DNA from: VFMC01 sp044238435
GTDB taxonomy: Bacteria > Actinomycetota > Acidimicrobiia > Acidimicrobiales > Ilumatobacteraceae
Assembly (NCBI GenBank): GCA_044238435.1
Contig: JBIIDH010000004.1
Location: 9,875-73,874 of the forward strand
Reading direction: 5' to 3'
DNA length: 64,000 nt
In this document: positions 17,938 to 25,113 of the stretch, piece by piece
How the letters are laid out: each line of letters begins with the position of its first letter
How positions within the stretch are numbered: position 1 is the stretch's first letter
Notes under the pieces: model-generated
The model's database searches: none
Seen by the model: only the letters and a program-made list of their open reading frames with translations
Told to the model about the DNA's origin: nothing
Translations under genes and position numbers: made by a program

Positions 17938-18984
17938 ATGTCAGCCGCCACCTCGCCTACCCACCCTCTGAAGCTCGCCGGAGCGTACGGCTCGCCGTAC
18001 TCGGTGAAGATGCGGGCCGTGTTGCGGTACCGGCACATCCCCTTCACCTGGGTGCTGCGCGACTCCGAACTCGACGACCTGCCACCCGTACCCGTGCGGC
18101 TCATCCCGGCCATCGCCTTCCCGGATGCCGACGGCGAGTACCGCGAGGCGATGATCGACTCGAGCCCGCTCATCGACCGGCTCGAGCGCGAGTGGTCGGG
18201 CCGCAGCCTCACCCCCACCAGCGCCCCGATCGAGTTCCTCGACCGCCTGGTGGAGGACTACGCCGACGAGTGGGTGACCAAGGCGATGTACCACTACCGC
18301 TGGTACTACGACGAGGCCATCGACAAAGCCGGACGCCTCCTGCCGCTCGACATGAACCTGCACGTGCCCGACCGAGGCTGGGAGAAGGGCCGCCAGTTCA
18401 TCACTCAGCGCCAGATCAGTCGGCGCGCCCTGGTGGGCTGCACCGACGAGAACCGCCCCGTGGTGGAGGCGTCGTACGAACGACTGCTCGACCTGCTCGA
18501 CGCGCTGCTGCACGAGCAGCCATTCCTGTTCGGGCACCGGCCGGGCCGAGGCGATCTCGGTCTCTACGGGCAGTTGCGCCAACTGGTGATGTTCGACCCG
18601 GTGTCGGCGCGGGTGGCGGTCCAACGTTCGGCGCGCACGGTGAACTGGGTCGACCGGGTCGACGACCTGTCGTGGTGGCCCGTCGCCGATGAGGCGGCGG
18701 GGTGGTGCGACGGCACCACGGTGCACTCGGCCACGCAGGCGCTGCTGGCCGAGATCGGCCGCACGTATGTGCCGTTCATGCTGGCGAACGCAACGGCCCT
18801 GCAGGCGGGTGCCGATGTGGTGGAGGTCGAGATCGACGGCCACCGGTACCGCCAGTCGCCGTTCGCCTACCAGGGCAAGTGCCTGGTGTGGCTGCGCGAG
18901 CACTACGCCGCGCTCACCACTGCCGATCGCACCGTGGTCGACTCCTTGCTCGCCGGAACCGGATGCGAGAGTCTGTTCGCATGA
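17938..18984 (+). CDS. Glutathione S-transferase-family protein
   Basis: A 348-residue protein with an N-terminal thioredoxin-like GST domain (LAGAYGSPYSVKMRAVLRYRHIPFTW, cis-Pro segment RLIPAIAFPDADG, then DSSPLIDRLE) and a helical GST C-terminal domain (HEQPFLFGHRPGRGDLGLYGQL). About 100 extra C-terminal residues are unusual for a GST (~220). Actinobacteria mostly use mycothiol rather than glutathione, so the thiol cofactor is uncertain. ATG fixed by the TACCGT box; the stop overlaps the next gene's ATG (ATGA), so the pair probably works on the same substrate. Confidence 0.83.
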   Translation: MSAATSPTHPLKLAGAYGSPYSVKMRAVLRYRHIPFTWVLRDSELDDLPPVPVRLIPAIAFPDADGEYREAMIDSSPLIDRLEREWSGRSLTPTSAPIEFLDRLVEDYADEWVTKAMYHYRWYYDEAIDKAGRLLPLDMNLHVPDRGWEKGRQFITQRQISRRALVGCTDENRPVVEASYERLLDLLDALLHEQPFLFGHRPGRGDLGLYGQLRQLVMFDPVSARVAVQRSARTVNWVDRVDDLSWWPVADEAAGWCDGTTVHSATQALLAEIGRTYVPFMLANATALQAGADVVEVEIDGHRYRQSPFAYQGKCLVWLREHYAALTTADRTVVDSLLAGTGCESLFA

Positions 18985-19700
18985 GCAGCACACCCGTTGC
19001 CCCCGACACCGTCGACTTCCACTTCGACGTGATGTGCCCGTACGCCTACCAGACCGCCATCTGGATGCGTGATGTGCGCGACCAACTGGGCCTCACCGTG
19101 AACTGGCGGTTCTTCAGCCTCGAAGAGGTGAACCGGGTGGAGGGCAAGAAGCACCCGTGGGAGCGCGAGTGGAGCTACGGCTGGAGCATGATGCGCATCG
19201 GCGCGCTGCTGCGCCGTACCGACATGGCCCACCTCGACGCCTGGTACGCCCGGGCTGGCAAGGCCCTGCACGAAGACGGCCACAAGCCGCACGAGCCGGC
19301 GGTGGCGCGGCATCTACTGGCCGAGATCGGCCTCGACCCGGCGCTGGTCGACCAGGCCATCGCCGACCCCACCACCCACGACGAGGTGCGCGCCGAGCAC
19401 CAGCGGGTCATCGACGCCGGCGGTTTCGGTGTGCCCACGCTGTTCTTCCCCGACGGGCAGTGCCTGTTCGGTCCGGTGCTCATCGACCCGCCCACGGGCG
19501 AGGCTGCCGTCAGGCTGTGGCACTCGGTCACCGCATGGCTCGAGTTCCCCCACCTGTTCGAACTCCAGCGACCCAAGACCCCTGCGCACGGCCGCGCCAT
19601 CACGGCCGCGTTCAAGCCGTACCTCGAGGCCCGCGACTGGGTGAGCATCAACCGCGGCGAGGTCATCGGCTTCGGTTCGGCCGATCCACGCAACGCCTGA
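18981..19700 (+). CDS. DsbA-family thioredoxin-fold oxidoreductase/isomerase
   Basis: A 239-residue DsbA-superfamily protein. The first strand VDFHFDVMCPYAYQTAIWM has one cysteine (MCPY) at the active-site position, the cis-Pro loop is GFGVPTLFF, and a helical insertion sits between. Actinobacterial relatives include mycothiol-dependent reductases (Rv2466c-like), which use a CxxC; the second cysteine is missing here. Cotranslated with the GST-like protein by a 4-base overlap, suggesting a joint thiol-dependent reaction. No signal peptide. Convergent with the PhyH gene 26 bases on. Confidence 0.82.
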   Translation: MSSTPVAPDTVDFHFDVMCPYAYQTAIWMRDVRDQLGLTVNWRFFSLEEVNRVEGKKHPWEREWSYGWSMMRIGALLRRTDMAHLDAWYARAGKALHEDGHKPHEPAVARHLLAEIGLDPALVDQAIADPTTHDEVRAEHQRVIDAGGFGVPTLFFPDGQCLFGPVLIDPPTGEAAVRLWHSVTAWLEFPHLFELQRPKTPAHGRAITAAFKPYLEARDWVSINRGEVIGFGSADPRNA

Positions 19701-19726
19701 CGCGTGACGCGTGTTCTGACGGCGAG

Positions 19727-20620
19727 TCAGCGGTTCTCGAACAGGCCGTCGACCGCTGCGGCGTCGGCAGCGTCGAGTTGCCACAACTGCAGCGCTGCTT
19801 CGGGGCCTTCGCTCGCGCCGTTGCCGCGCAGGCTCGACCAACCCAGCAGTTGACGCGCCCGCTGCGGCAGCCGTGCGGCCACCTCGGGCGTGATCGAACG
19901 GGCCACGGCCTCCTCGGGGGTGAGCCACCCGACGAGGAAGCCGATGTACAGCGCCTTGCGCCACCGGTCGGCAGTGCGGTTCCAGCCACCGCCGTGCACG
20001 AGGCTGCCGAGGTAGATGAGCGAACTGCCCGGCTGCAACTCGACGGGCCGGGCGAGTGCGGGGTCGACGGACTGGTCGAGCGGCCAGCGATGGCTGCCCG
20101 GCACCACCATCGTCGCCCCGACGTCGGCGTCGTAGTCGCCGAGCGCCGTCAGCACCGATACCTGCAGCGGGATACCCAGTGAGGCGGCGCGCGACCAGTT
20201 CACGTCGTCGCGGTGCAGTGGCTGGGCCGGGTTGCCCGGGCCGATGAAGATGGTCTCGGCCTGGCTGAGCCAGTAGTCGCCGCACGAGTCGTGCAACACC
20301 CCATCGGCGATGGCCAGCAGCGTGGGGTGCAGCAGCAGCGACTCGACGAACGCGGGGCTCTTGGCTGCCAGACCCTGGATGCGCTTGGTGTTGCCGCCGT
20401 AGAAGTCGTCGACGTGGTGCAAGAAGCCGGGGCTGCGGGCTTCGACGAACGGCGAGAGTTCGGCATCGATGGCAGCCACGGCGGCCGGGTCGACGCAGTC
20501 GAGCAGCACCACACCGCCGTCGCGCAGCAGCGTCGCGACGATCTCGTCGACCGGGGTGTCGGGCGCGCAGCGCACGAGGTCGGCGGTCGACGCCGGGGGA
20601 AGGGGGGTTGACGAGGGCAA
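19727..20620 (-). CDS. Phytanoyl-CoA dioxygenase (PhyH) family protein
   Basis: A 297-residue Fe(II)/2-oxoglutarate oxygenase. The iron triad is read from LHRDDVNW (HxD) and the distal His in LVHGGGWN, followed by an Arg-rich segment (RTADRWRKALYIGF) for 2-oxoglutarate. These enzymes hydroxylate or halogenate small molecules; the substrate is unknown. The start is debatable. I prefer the TTG at 20618-20620, because a TACGGT box ends 7 bases before it exactly as at neighbouring genes; the in-frame GTG at 20638 would lie upstream of that box and add six residues. The conserved part begins later either way. Confidence 0.82.
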   Translation of the reverse strand: MPSSTPLPPASTADLVRCAPDTPVDEIVATLLRDGGVVLLDCVDPAAVAAIDAELSPFVEARSPGFLHHVDDFYGGNTKRIQGLAAKSPAFVESLLLHPTLLAIADGVLHDSCGDYWLSQAETIFIGPGNPAQPLHRDDVNWSRAASLGIPLQVSVLTALGDYDADVGATMVVPGSHRWPLDQSVDPALARPVELQPGSSLIYLGSLVHGGGWNRTADRWRKALYIGFLVGWLTPEEAVARSITPEVAARLPQRARQLLGWSSLRGNGASEGPEAALQLWQLDAADAAAVDGLFENR

Positions 20621-20627
20621 GAGTGCC

Positions 20628-20633
20628 ACCGTA
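20628..20633 (-). promoter_or_regulatory. -10 box of PhyH gene
   Basis: TACGGT, 7 bases before a TTG codon (20620). It supports a TTG start on a leaderless message. Confidence 0.4.
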
Positions 20634-20696
20634 GTCACCCGCGTCGTTCAGCAGGCGGCGGGCCGACAGATGCCACGGCGGCCGCAGTACGAACAA

Positions 20697-20725
20697 TTGA
20701 CAGTGACCATGCCACTGCCTAGCCT
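20697..20725 (+). promoter_or_regulatory. Full housekeeping-type promoter, TTGACA-N17-TAGCCT
   Basis: Consensus -35 TTGACA (20697-20702), a 17-base spacer, then TAGCCT (20720-20725), 6 bases before the ATG at 20732. This is the clearest sigma70-type promoter in the window and shows that the start-proximal hexamers here are real -10 boxes. Confidence 0.75.
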
Positions 20726-20731
20726 CCACCC

Positions 20732-21499
20732 ATGGCTGATCGACGCTCCCCTGTCCCCTACGGCACCCCCAACTTCGAATGGTTCATGGCCATCGGCAGT
20801 CGCACCGACGACGGCCCGGTGCACATGATCAACCTGATGAAGTACCACGAGCGGGCGCAGTACGCCGACGGCTCCGACGACGGCGTCAGCGGCAAGGAAG
20901 CCGACGACCGCTACGCCCCGGTCGCGGTCCTGCGCGAGATCGGCGCCCGGGTGGTGCTCCACGCCGATGTCGACAGCCAACTCGACGGCACGCCCACGTG
21001 GGACCGCATCGGCATCGTCGAGTACCCGTCGCGCGCCGAGTTCCTGGCGATGCAGCAACGCCCCGACTTCGCCAAGAAGCACGAGCACAAGGCGGCCGGC
21101 ATGAAGGAGACCATCGTGATGGCCAGCCTGCCGTTGCCGCTGCCCGAGGTGCAGACGGCGGAGGTGGAACCCGACCCGGCCGACCCGCCGATGATCCTGA
21201 TGCAGGTCATCCGCTATACCGGCCCCGAGGGTCGCGACGAGATGGCCCGGCACAGCGCCCTCGCTGCCGGCCCGGCGCTCGAACTGGGCATCCGCCCGCT
21301 GGCCTGGTACTCGGTCGAGGCAACCGTCGTCGGCGACGGCCGCCAGTGGGACGAGGTGCGCTTCAACTGGTACCCGCGTCGGTCGCTGTTCGACACGCTC
21401 ATCGCCGACCCGCGACACGCAGAGGGTCGTGAACACCGCGCCATGGCCGTGGAGGAGTCGTTCGTTGCGCTCCTCACGCCGATGATCAATCATTTCTGA
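20732..21499 (+). CDS. DUF1330-like dimeric alpha/beta-barrel protein
   Basis: A 255-residue protein built of two ferredoxin-like alpha/beta-barrel repeats. The first runs from PVHMINLMKYHERAQYADG to RIGIVEYPSRAEFLAMQQRPDF, the second from PMILMQVIRYTGPEGRDEM to RFNWYPRRSLFDTLIADP. The N-terminal half matches the DUF1330 pattern, a family with no established reaction; related barrels include monooxygenases and dehydratases acting on small polyketide-like or aromatic substrates. It is followed immediately by the SCO6745-family gene (start directly after the stop), so the two share a message. Confidence 0.75.
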   Translation: MADRRSPVPYGTPNFEWFMAIGSRTDDGPVHMINLMKYHERAQYADGSDDGVSGKEADDRYAPVAVLREIGARVVLHADVDSQLDGTPTWDRIGIVEYPSRAEFLAMQQRPDFAKKHEHKAAGMKETIVMASLPLPLPEVQTAEVEPDPADPPMILMQVIRYTGPEGRDEMARHSALAAGPALELGIRPLAWYSVEATVVGDGRQWDEVRFNWYPRRSLFDTLIADPRHAEGREHRAMAVEESFVALLTPMINHF

Positions 21500-22360
21500 A
21501 TGAGTGCTCTCAGCGCCCGCGCCTCGTTCGCCTCGCACCGCCTGATCGGTTGGGTGTTCTGGGATCCGCGCGCCATCGAACTGTACGGCGAACTGGGCGT
21601 GCCCAACGGGGCGGGGTACTACATCGCCACCCGCGCCGCACCCCTGGCACCCGCGGGCGACGAGGCGGTGATCGCCGCGTTCTACTCCATCAGCCCGGCG
21701 TTCATCCGCTTCTCATTGGGCCTCACCCGACAGCACACCACGTTCGCCGACGCGTACCGGGTGCGCAACGAGGCTGTTGGCGAGGGACTCCGTCGGTACG
21801 TACCGCAGATCTGCACCTCACTGGCGTCGTACACGCCCCGGTTGTGGGAGGTCGTCGACGCCCTGCCCCGATCCGGTCGGGTGCTGTTCGCCGCTCACGC
21901 CGAATGGCCGCGCCACGACGACGATCCGGTGGTGTCGGCCTGGCTGGCGCTGAACTGCATCCGCGAGTGGCGCGGCGACACACACTTCGCCCTGCTCGCC
22001 GCGTCGGATGTCGACGGTGTGCAGGCCGGGCTGCTGCACGATGCGTGGATGGGCTATCCAGGTGAGTGGATCCCACGCAGCCGCGGGGCCGACGACGAGG
22101 CGGTTGCCGCCGCGATCGAGCAGCTCACCGCGCAGGGCCTGGCCACGGATGGGCAGGTGAACGACGCGGGCATCGCATTCCGTCAACGCATCGAGGACCG
22201 CACCGACGAACTGTGCGAGCGGGCGTGGCGGCACCTCGGCGAGGCGCGCACCACCGCCCTGTGTTCGCTGATCGAGCCGGTGGGCCCGCGTCTGATGCAG
22301 CGCATCGACGACACGGCCGGGCCGAACTGGATGCCAGCTGCCCGACCGCGTCGACGCTGA
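21500..22360 (+). CDS. SCO6745-family protein of unknown function
   Basis: A 286-residue actinobacterial protein. Features recognised are LIGWVFWDPRAIELYGELGVP near the N-terminus and GYYIATRAAPL, and the C-terminal half resembles a winged-helix MarR-like segment (VAAAIEQLTAQGLATDGQVNDAGIAFRQRIEDRTDEL). The arrangement of a helical ligand-binding-like N-terminus and a helix-turn-helix C-terminus is typical of the SCO6745 group. Whether it regulates or catalyses is not known. ATG directly abuts the TGA of the DUF1330-like gene. Convergent with glutathione peroxidase, 4 bases apart. Confidence 0.72.
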   Translation: MSALSARASFASHRLIGWVFWDPRAIELYGELGVPNGAGYYIATRAAPLAPAGDEAVIAAFYSISPAFIRFSLGLTRQHTTFADAYRVRNEAVGEGLRRYVPQICTSLASYTPRLWEVVDALPRSGRVLFAAHAEWPRHDDDPVVSAWLALNCIREWRGDTHFALLAASDVDGVQAGLLHDAWMGYPGEWIPRSRGADDEAVAAAIEQLTAQGLATDGQVNDAGIAFRQRIEDRTDELCERAWRHLGEARTTALCSLIEPVGPRLMQRIDDTAGPNWMPAARPRRR

Positions 22361-22364
22361 GCGA

Positions 22365-22907
22365 TCAGGCGAGCGCGGCCTCGATGGCCTCGACCACCAG
22401 CGGGTCGTCGGGCGCCACCGTGGGGGCGAAACGGGCCACGACGTTGCCGTCCTTGCCGATGAGGAACTTCTCGAAGTTCCACAGGATCTCGGGGTCGTCG
22501 TTCACCGTGAGGCCATGGCCCTTCAGCGTGGCGCGGAACCCGTCGGGGTCGCCAGCGGCGCGAGGTGCGGCAGCGGTGAGCGCGGAGTAGAGCGGGTGCT
22601 TGTCGTCGCCGGCGACGCTGATCTTGCCGTGCAGCGGGAAGGTGACCGAGTAGTTGACCGAGCAGAACTCGGCGATCTCGTCGTTGGTGCCGGGCTCTTG
22701 GCCGAGGAAGTTGTTGGCGGGGAAGCCGAGCACGCTGAAGCCCCGGCCGGCGAAGCGTTCGTGCACCTGCTCGAGCCCGGCGTACTGCGGGGTGAGGCCG
22801 CACTTCGATGCGACGTTCACGACGAGCAGCACCTTGCCTGCGTGGTCGGCCAGCGAGGTGGCGTCGCCGGTGATGGTGGTGAGGGGGATCTCCTGCAATG
22901 CGGTCAT
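22365..22907 (-). CDS. Glutathione peroxidase-family thiol peroxidase
   Basis: A 180-residue GPx-fold peroxidase that reduces hydroperoxides, most likely with thioredoxin. The catalytic cysteine is in NVASKCGLTPQY near residue 36, an ordinary TGC codon (no selenocysteine). FPANNFLGQEPG supplies the Gln of the tetrad, and WNFEKF the Trp and Asn. Many bacterial thioredoxin-linked GPxs have FPCNQF; here that cysteine is alanine, and the resolving cysteine may be the one in FCSVNYS. Start ATG at 22907; a GAACCT hexamer ends 7 bases upstream, a weak fit. Confidence 0.9.
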   Translation of the reverse strand: MTALQEIPLTTITGDATSLADHAGKVLLVVNVASKCGLTPQYAGLEQVHERFAGRGFSVLGFPANNFLGQEPGTNDEIAEFCSVNYSVTFPLHGKISVAGDDKHPLYSALTAAAPRAAGDPDGFRATLKGHGLTVNDDPEILWNFEKFLIGKDGNVVARFAPTVAPDDPLVVEAIEAALA

Positions 22908-22957
22908 GCCGCGAAGGTTCGCACAGCAGCGACCGGGGTGCCCACTCGAGACGGCAC

Positions 22958-22963
22958 TATCGT
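22958..22963 (+). promoter_or_regulatory. -10 box of M20 amidohydrolase gene
   Basis: TATCGT, 7 bases before the ATG at 22971. Confidence 0.55.
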
Positions 22964-22970
22964 CGCCGCC

Positions 22971-24230
22971 ATGACTGCGATCGACACCCGCTCCAGCACG
23001 TACCGCCCCGAGCAGGTGGTGGCCGACCTGCGCGCCCTCGCCGACCGCACCGGTGGCCCCGAGGGCAGCCGTCGCCTCGCCTGGACTCCCGAGTGGCTCG
23101 AGGCACGCGCCCTGCTGCGCGAGAGCCTGGCCACGCTGCCGGTGGAGGTCGACACCGACGAGGCCGGCAACCTGTGGGCGGTGCTGCGCGGCGAGCGGCC
23201 GGAGACGCTGGTGGTGGGCTCGCACCTCGACAGCGTGCCGAAGGGTGGCTGGCTCGACGGGGCGCTGGGCGTCATGGCCGGGCTCGAACTGCTGCGCTCG
23301 CTCGCTGCCGAGGGCACGCCCCCGGTCACCGTCGCCCTGGTCGACTGGGCCGACGAGGAGGGCGCGCGGTTCAGCCGCAGCCTGTTCGGCTCGGCGGCCA
23401 GCGTGGGCACACTCGACCTCGAGGTGCTCCGCGGTCTCAGCGACAAAGAGGGCAACCGCCTGCCCGAGATCCTCGCCCAGCACGGCGTCGACATCGACCG
23501 ACTCGACGGTGCCCGCACCCGGATGGCCGACGTGAAGGCCTACGTGGAGGTGCACATCGAGCAGGGCCCGATCCTCGAGTCGATGGGCAAGGGCATCTGC
23601 ACCGTCACCGGCACCAAGGGCATCGAACGCGAGCGCCTGATCTTCCGGGGCCAGGCCGCACATGCCGGCACGATGCCGATGGAGATGCGTCGCGACAGCT
23701 TCCGGGCCGCCTCGCGGTTCGCGCTCGCCATCGCCGAGATCGGCGAACGGTACGACGGCGTCACCACGGTGGGGCACGCCCAGTGCTGGCCCGGAGTCGT
23801 CACCGCGGTCGCCGGCGAGACGCGCATCACGATGGACATGCGCCACATCGATGCCGAGGCGCTGGCAGGCATGTTCCGCGAAGCGCACGAGGCCGCCGAG
23901 GCGGCGGCTGCCGCAGAGGGCTGCTCGATCGAGTGGGAGCACATCTTCCGCATCCCACCCATGCCGTTCCACCCGCTGCTGCTCGATGCGGCGCGTGCTG
24001 CAGTGCGCGAGGTGGAGGGCCACGATGTGGAGCTGCCCAGTGGCGCACTGCACGACGCCAGCGAGATGGCGCGTGAGGTGCCGACGGTGATGATCTTCTC
24101 GAGCAGCACCAACGGCCTCAGCCACACCAAGGAAGAAGACACACCGGTCGACCACCTGCACATGGCCGTCGATGCCTTCGACCGCACCTGCCGTCAGGCA
24201 ATGGGGCTCATCGCCTCCGGCGCGCTGTAG
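22971..24230 (+). CDS. M20-family Zn hydrolase, allantoate amidohydrolase/N-carbamoyl-L-amino-acid hydrolase type
   Basis: A 419-residue metal-dependent amidohydrolase. Metal ligands are in GSHLDSVPKGGWLDGALG (His, Asp), WADEEGARF (Glu-Glu, catalytic base) and the closing SHTKEED (His). KAYVEVHIEQGPILE is diagnostic for the HyuC/AllC branch, and the lid domain begins at GTKGIERERLIFRGQAAHAGTMPM. The reaction is removal of a carbamoyl or ureido group from an amino acid or allantoate; which one cannot be told, since no hydantoinase or allantoinase gene is nearby. ATG fixed by the TATCGT box. Confidence 0.9.
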   Translation: MTAIDTRSSTYRPEQVVADLRALADRTGGPEGSRRLAWTPEWLEARALLRESLATLPVEVDTDEAGNLWAVLRGERPETLVVGSHLDSVPKGGWLDGALGVMAGLELLRSLAAEGTPPVTVALVDWADEEGARFSRSLFGSAASVGTLDLEVLRGLSDKEGNRLPEILAQHGVDIDRLDGARTRMADVKAYVEVHIEQGPILESMGKGICTVTGTKGIERERLIFRGQAAHAGTMPMEMRRDSFRAASRFALAIAEIGERYDGVTTVGHAQCWPGVVTAVAGETRITMDMRHIDAEALAGMFREAHEAAEAAAAAEGCSIEWEHIFRIPPMPFHPLLLDAARAAVREVEGHDVELPSGALHDASEMAREVPTVMIFSSSTNGLSHTKEEDTPVDHLHMAVDAFDRTCRQAMGLIASGAL

Positions 24231-24242
24231 CCGCAGACGCCC

Positions 24243-24287
24243 CGCGATGAGCACTCTGCGCAGCAGGTGCGCACGTTGCTCATCGCG
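24243..24287. terminator. Nested hairpin between convergent genes, likely bidirectional terminator
   Basis: Outer arms CGCGATGAGCA and TGCTCATCGCG (11 perfect pairs) enclose a second hairpin TGCGCA-N5-TGCGCA. It lies in the 75-base gap between the M20 hydrolase (+) and the methyltransferase (-). No T-tract, as often in GC-rich actinobacteria. Confidence 0.6.
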
Positions 24288-24305
24288 CCCGTTGCGGGGG
24301 CAGCG

Positions 24306-25046
24306 TCAGGGGCGGTGGGCGACGATGATGGCCGACTGGGCGAACGGCCGCAACAGACGCGGCACGGGGCGGCTGTCGATCCAGCGGTGCAGCGCCCGAT
24401 ACCAGCCCGGGTAGAACTCGCCCATGCGCGGCACCAGACCGTGGTACGTCACCGAGTCGATCGTGAACCCGGCATGGCGCAGCAGGCTGCACAGCGAGCG
24501 AGCCGACAGCGTGCGCAGCCGACTGCCGTACACCCGGCGCATCACCTTGGTCACCCCGAGCGGCGACCAGGGTTGGGTGTGGGTGTTCACCACCAGCGAA
24601 CCGCCGGGGCGCAGCATCCGGAACACTGCATCGGCACCGGCGCGCCGCAACGGGTCCTCCGCGTTGAGGAAGAAGCGAAAGGCGCTCACCACGTCGAACT
24701 GCTCGTCCAGCGTGCCGGCCGTCGCATCGATAGCCATCAGCTTCGAGGTCGGGCTGTTGGCAGCGGCCACTGCGAGCATGTCGGGGGAGATGTCGAGGCC
24801 GAAGGTGGTGGGGAACACATCCGCCGCCACCCGCAGCACCCGTCCCGTGCCACAGGCGAAGTCGGCCGCCTCCGCTGCGCCGCGAGTGCGCAGCCGCGAG
24901 AAGGTACGCACCAGGAACGGACGCTCGAACCAGTCCCATTCGTCGGCGTAGAACCCCAAGGAGTAGGCCTGCTCGTACTCGGCGGCCTTCTCGGTGCCGA
25001 GATGCGTGTCGCGGTAGGTCCAGGTGTCTGCCGGTTTGATGCTCAC
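24306..25046 (-). CDS. Class I SAM-dependent methyltransferase
   Basis: A 246-residue Rossmann-fold methyltransferase. Motif I is ADFACGTGRVLRVA near residue 65, the acidic loop is FGLDISPDML, post-I is MAIDATAGTL, and motif IV is FDVVSAFRFFLN, then LRPGGSLVVNTH. The long C-terminal part (about 100 residues) probably shapes the acceptor site; the acceptor is unknown. GTG start at 25046 follows CATGCT by 6 bases. It lies downstream of gatB but is separated by a hairpin and its own promoter, so it is probably not part of the gat operon. Confidence 0.87.
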   Translation of the reverse strand: MSIKPADTWTYRDTHLGTEKAAEYEQAYSLGFYADEWDWFERPFLVRTFSRLRTRGAAEAADFACGTGRVLRVAADVFPTTFGLDISPDMLAVAAANSPTSKLMAIDATAGTLDEQFDVVSAFRFFLNAEDPLRRAGADAVFRMLRPGGSLVVNTHTQPWSPLGVTKVMRRVYGSRLRTLSARSLCSLLRHAGFTIDSVTYHGLVPRMGEFYPGWYRALHRWIDSRPVPRLLRPFAQSAIIVAHRP

Positions 25047-25052
25047 TGGGCA

Positions 25053-25058
25053 AGCATG
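25053..25058 (-). promoter_or_regulatory. -10 box of methyltransferase gene
   Basis: CATGCT, 6 bases before the GTG at 25046. Confidence 0.4.
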
Positions 25059-25084
25059 GGCGGCTGGGCGGCCGATGCCCAGGC

Positions 25085-25113
25085 CTGAACGGCTCGTCGA
25101 GGGTGCCGTTCAG
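25085..25113 (-). terminator. Hairpin at the end of gatB
   Basis: CTGAACGGC (25085-25093) and GCCGTTCAG (25105-25113) form a 9-base stem with an 11-base loop. The gatB TGA lies inside the stem. A second stem, CTGGGC/GCCCAG (25064-25082), follows in the direction of transcription. Confidence 0.5.

Noticed and set aside
22790..22810. Possible selenocysteine in the glutathione peroxidase
   Set aside because: The active-site codon is TGC in NVASKCGLT, not TGA.
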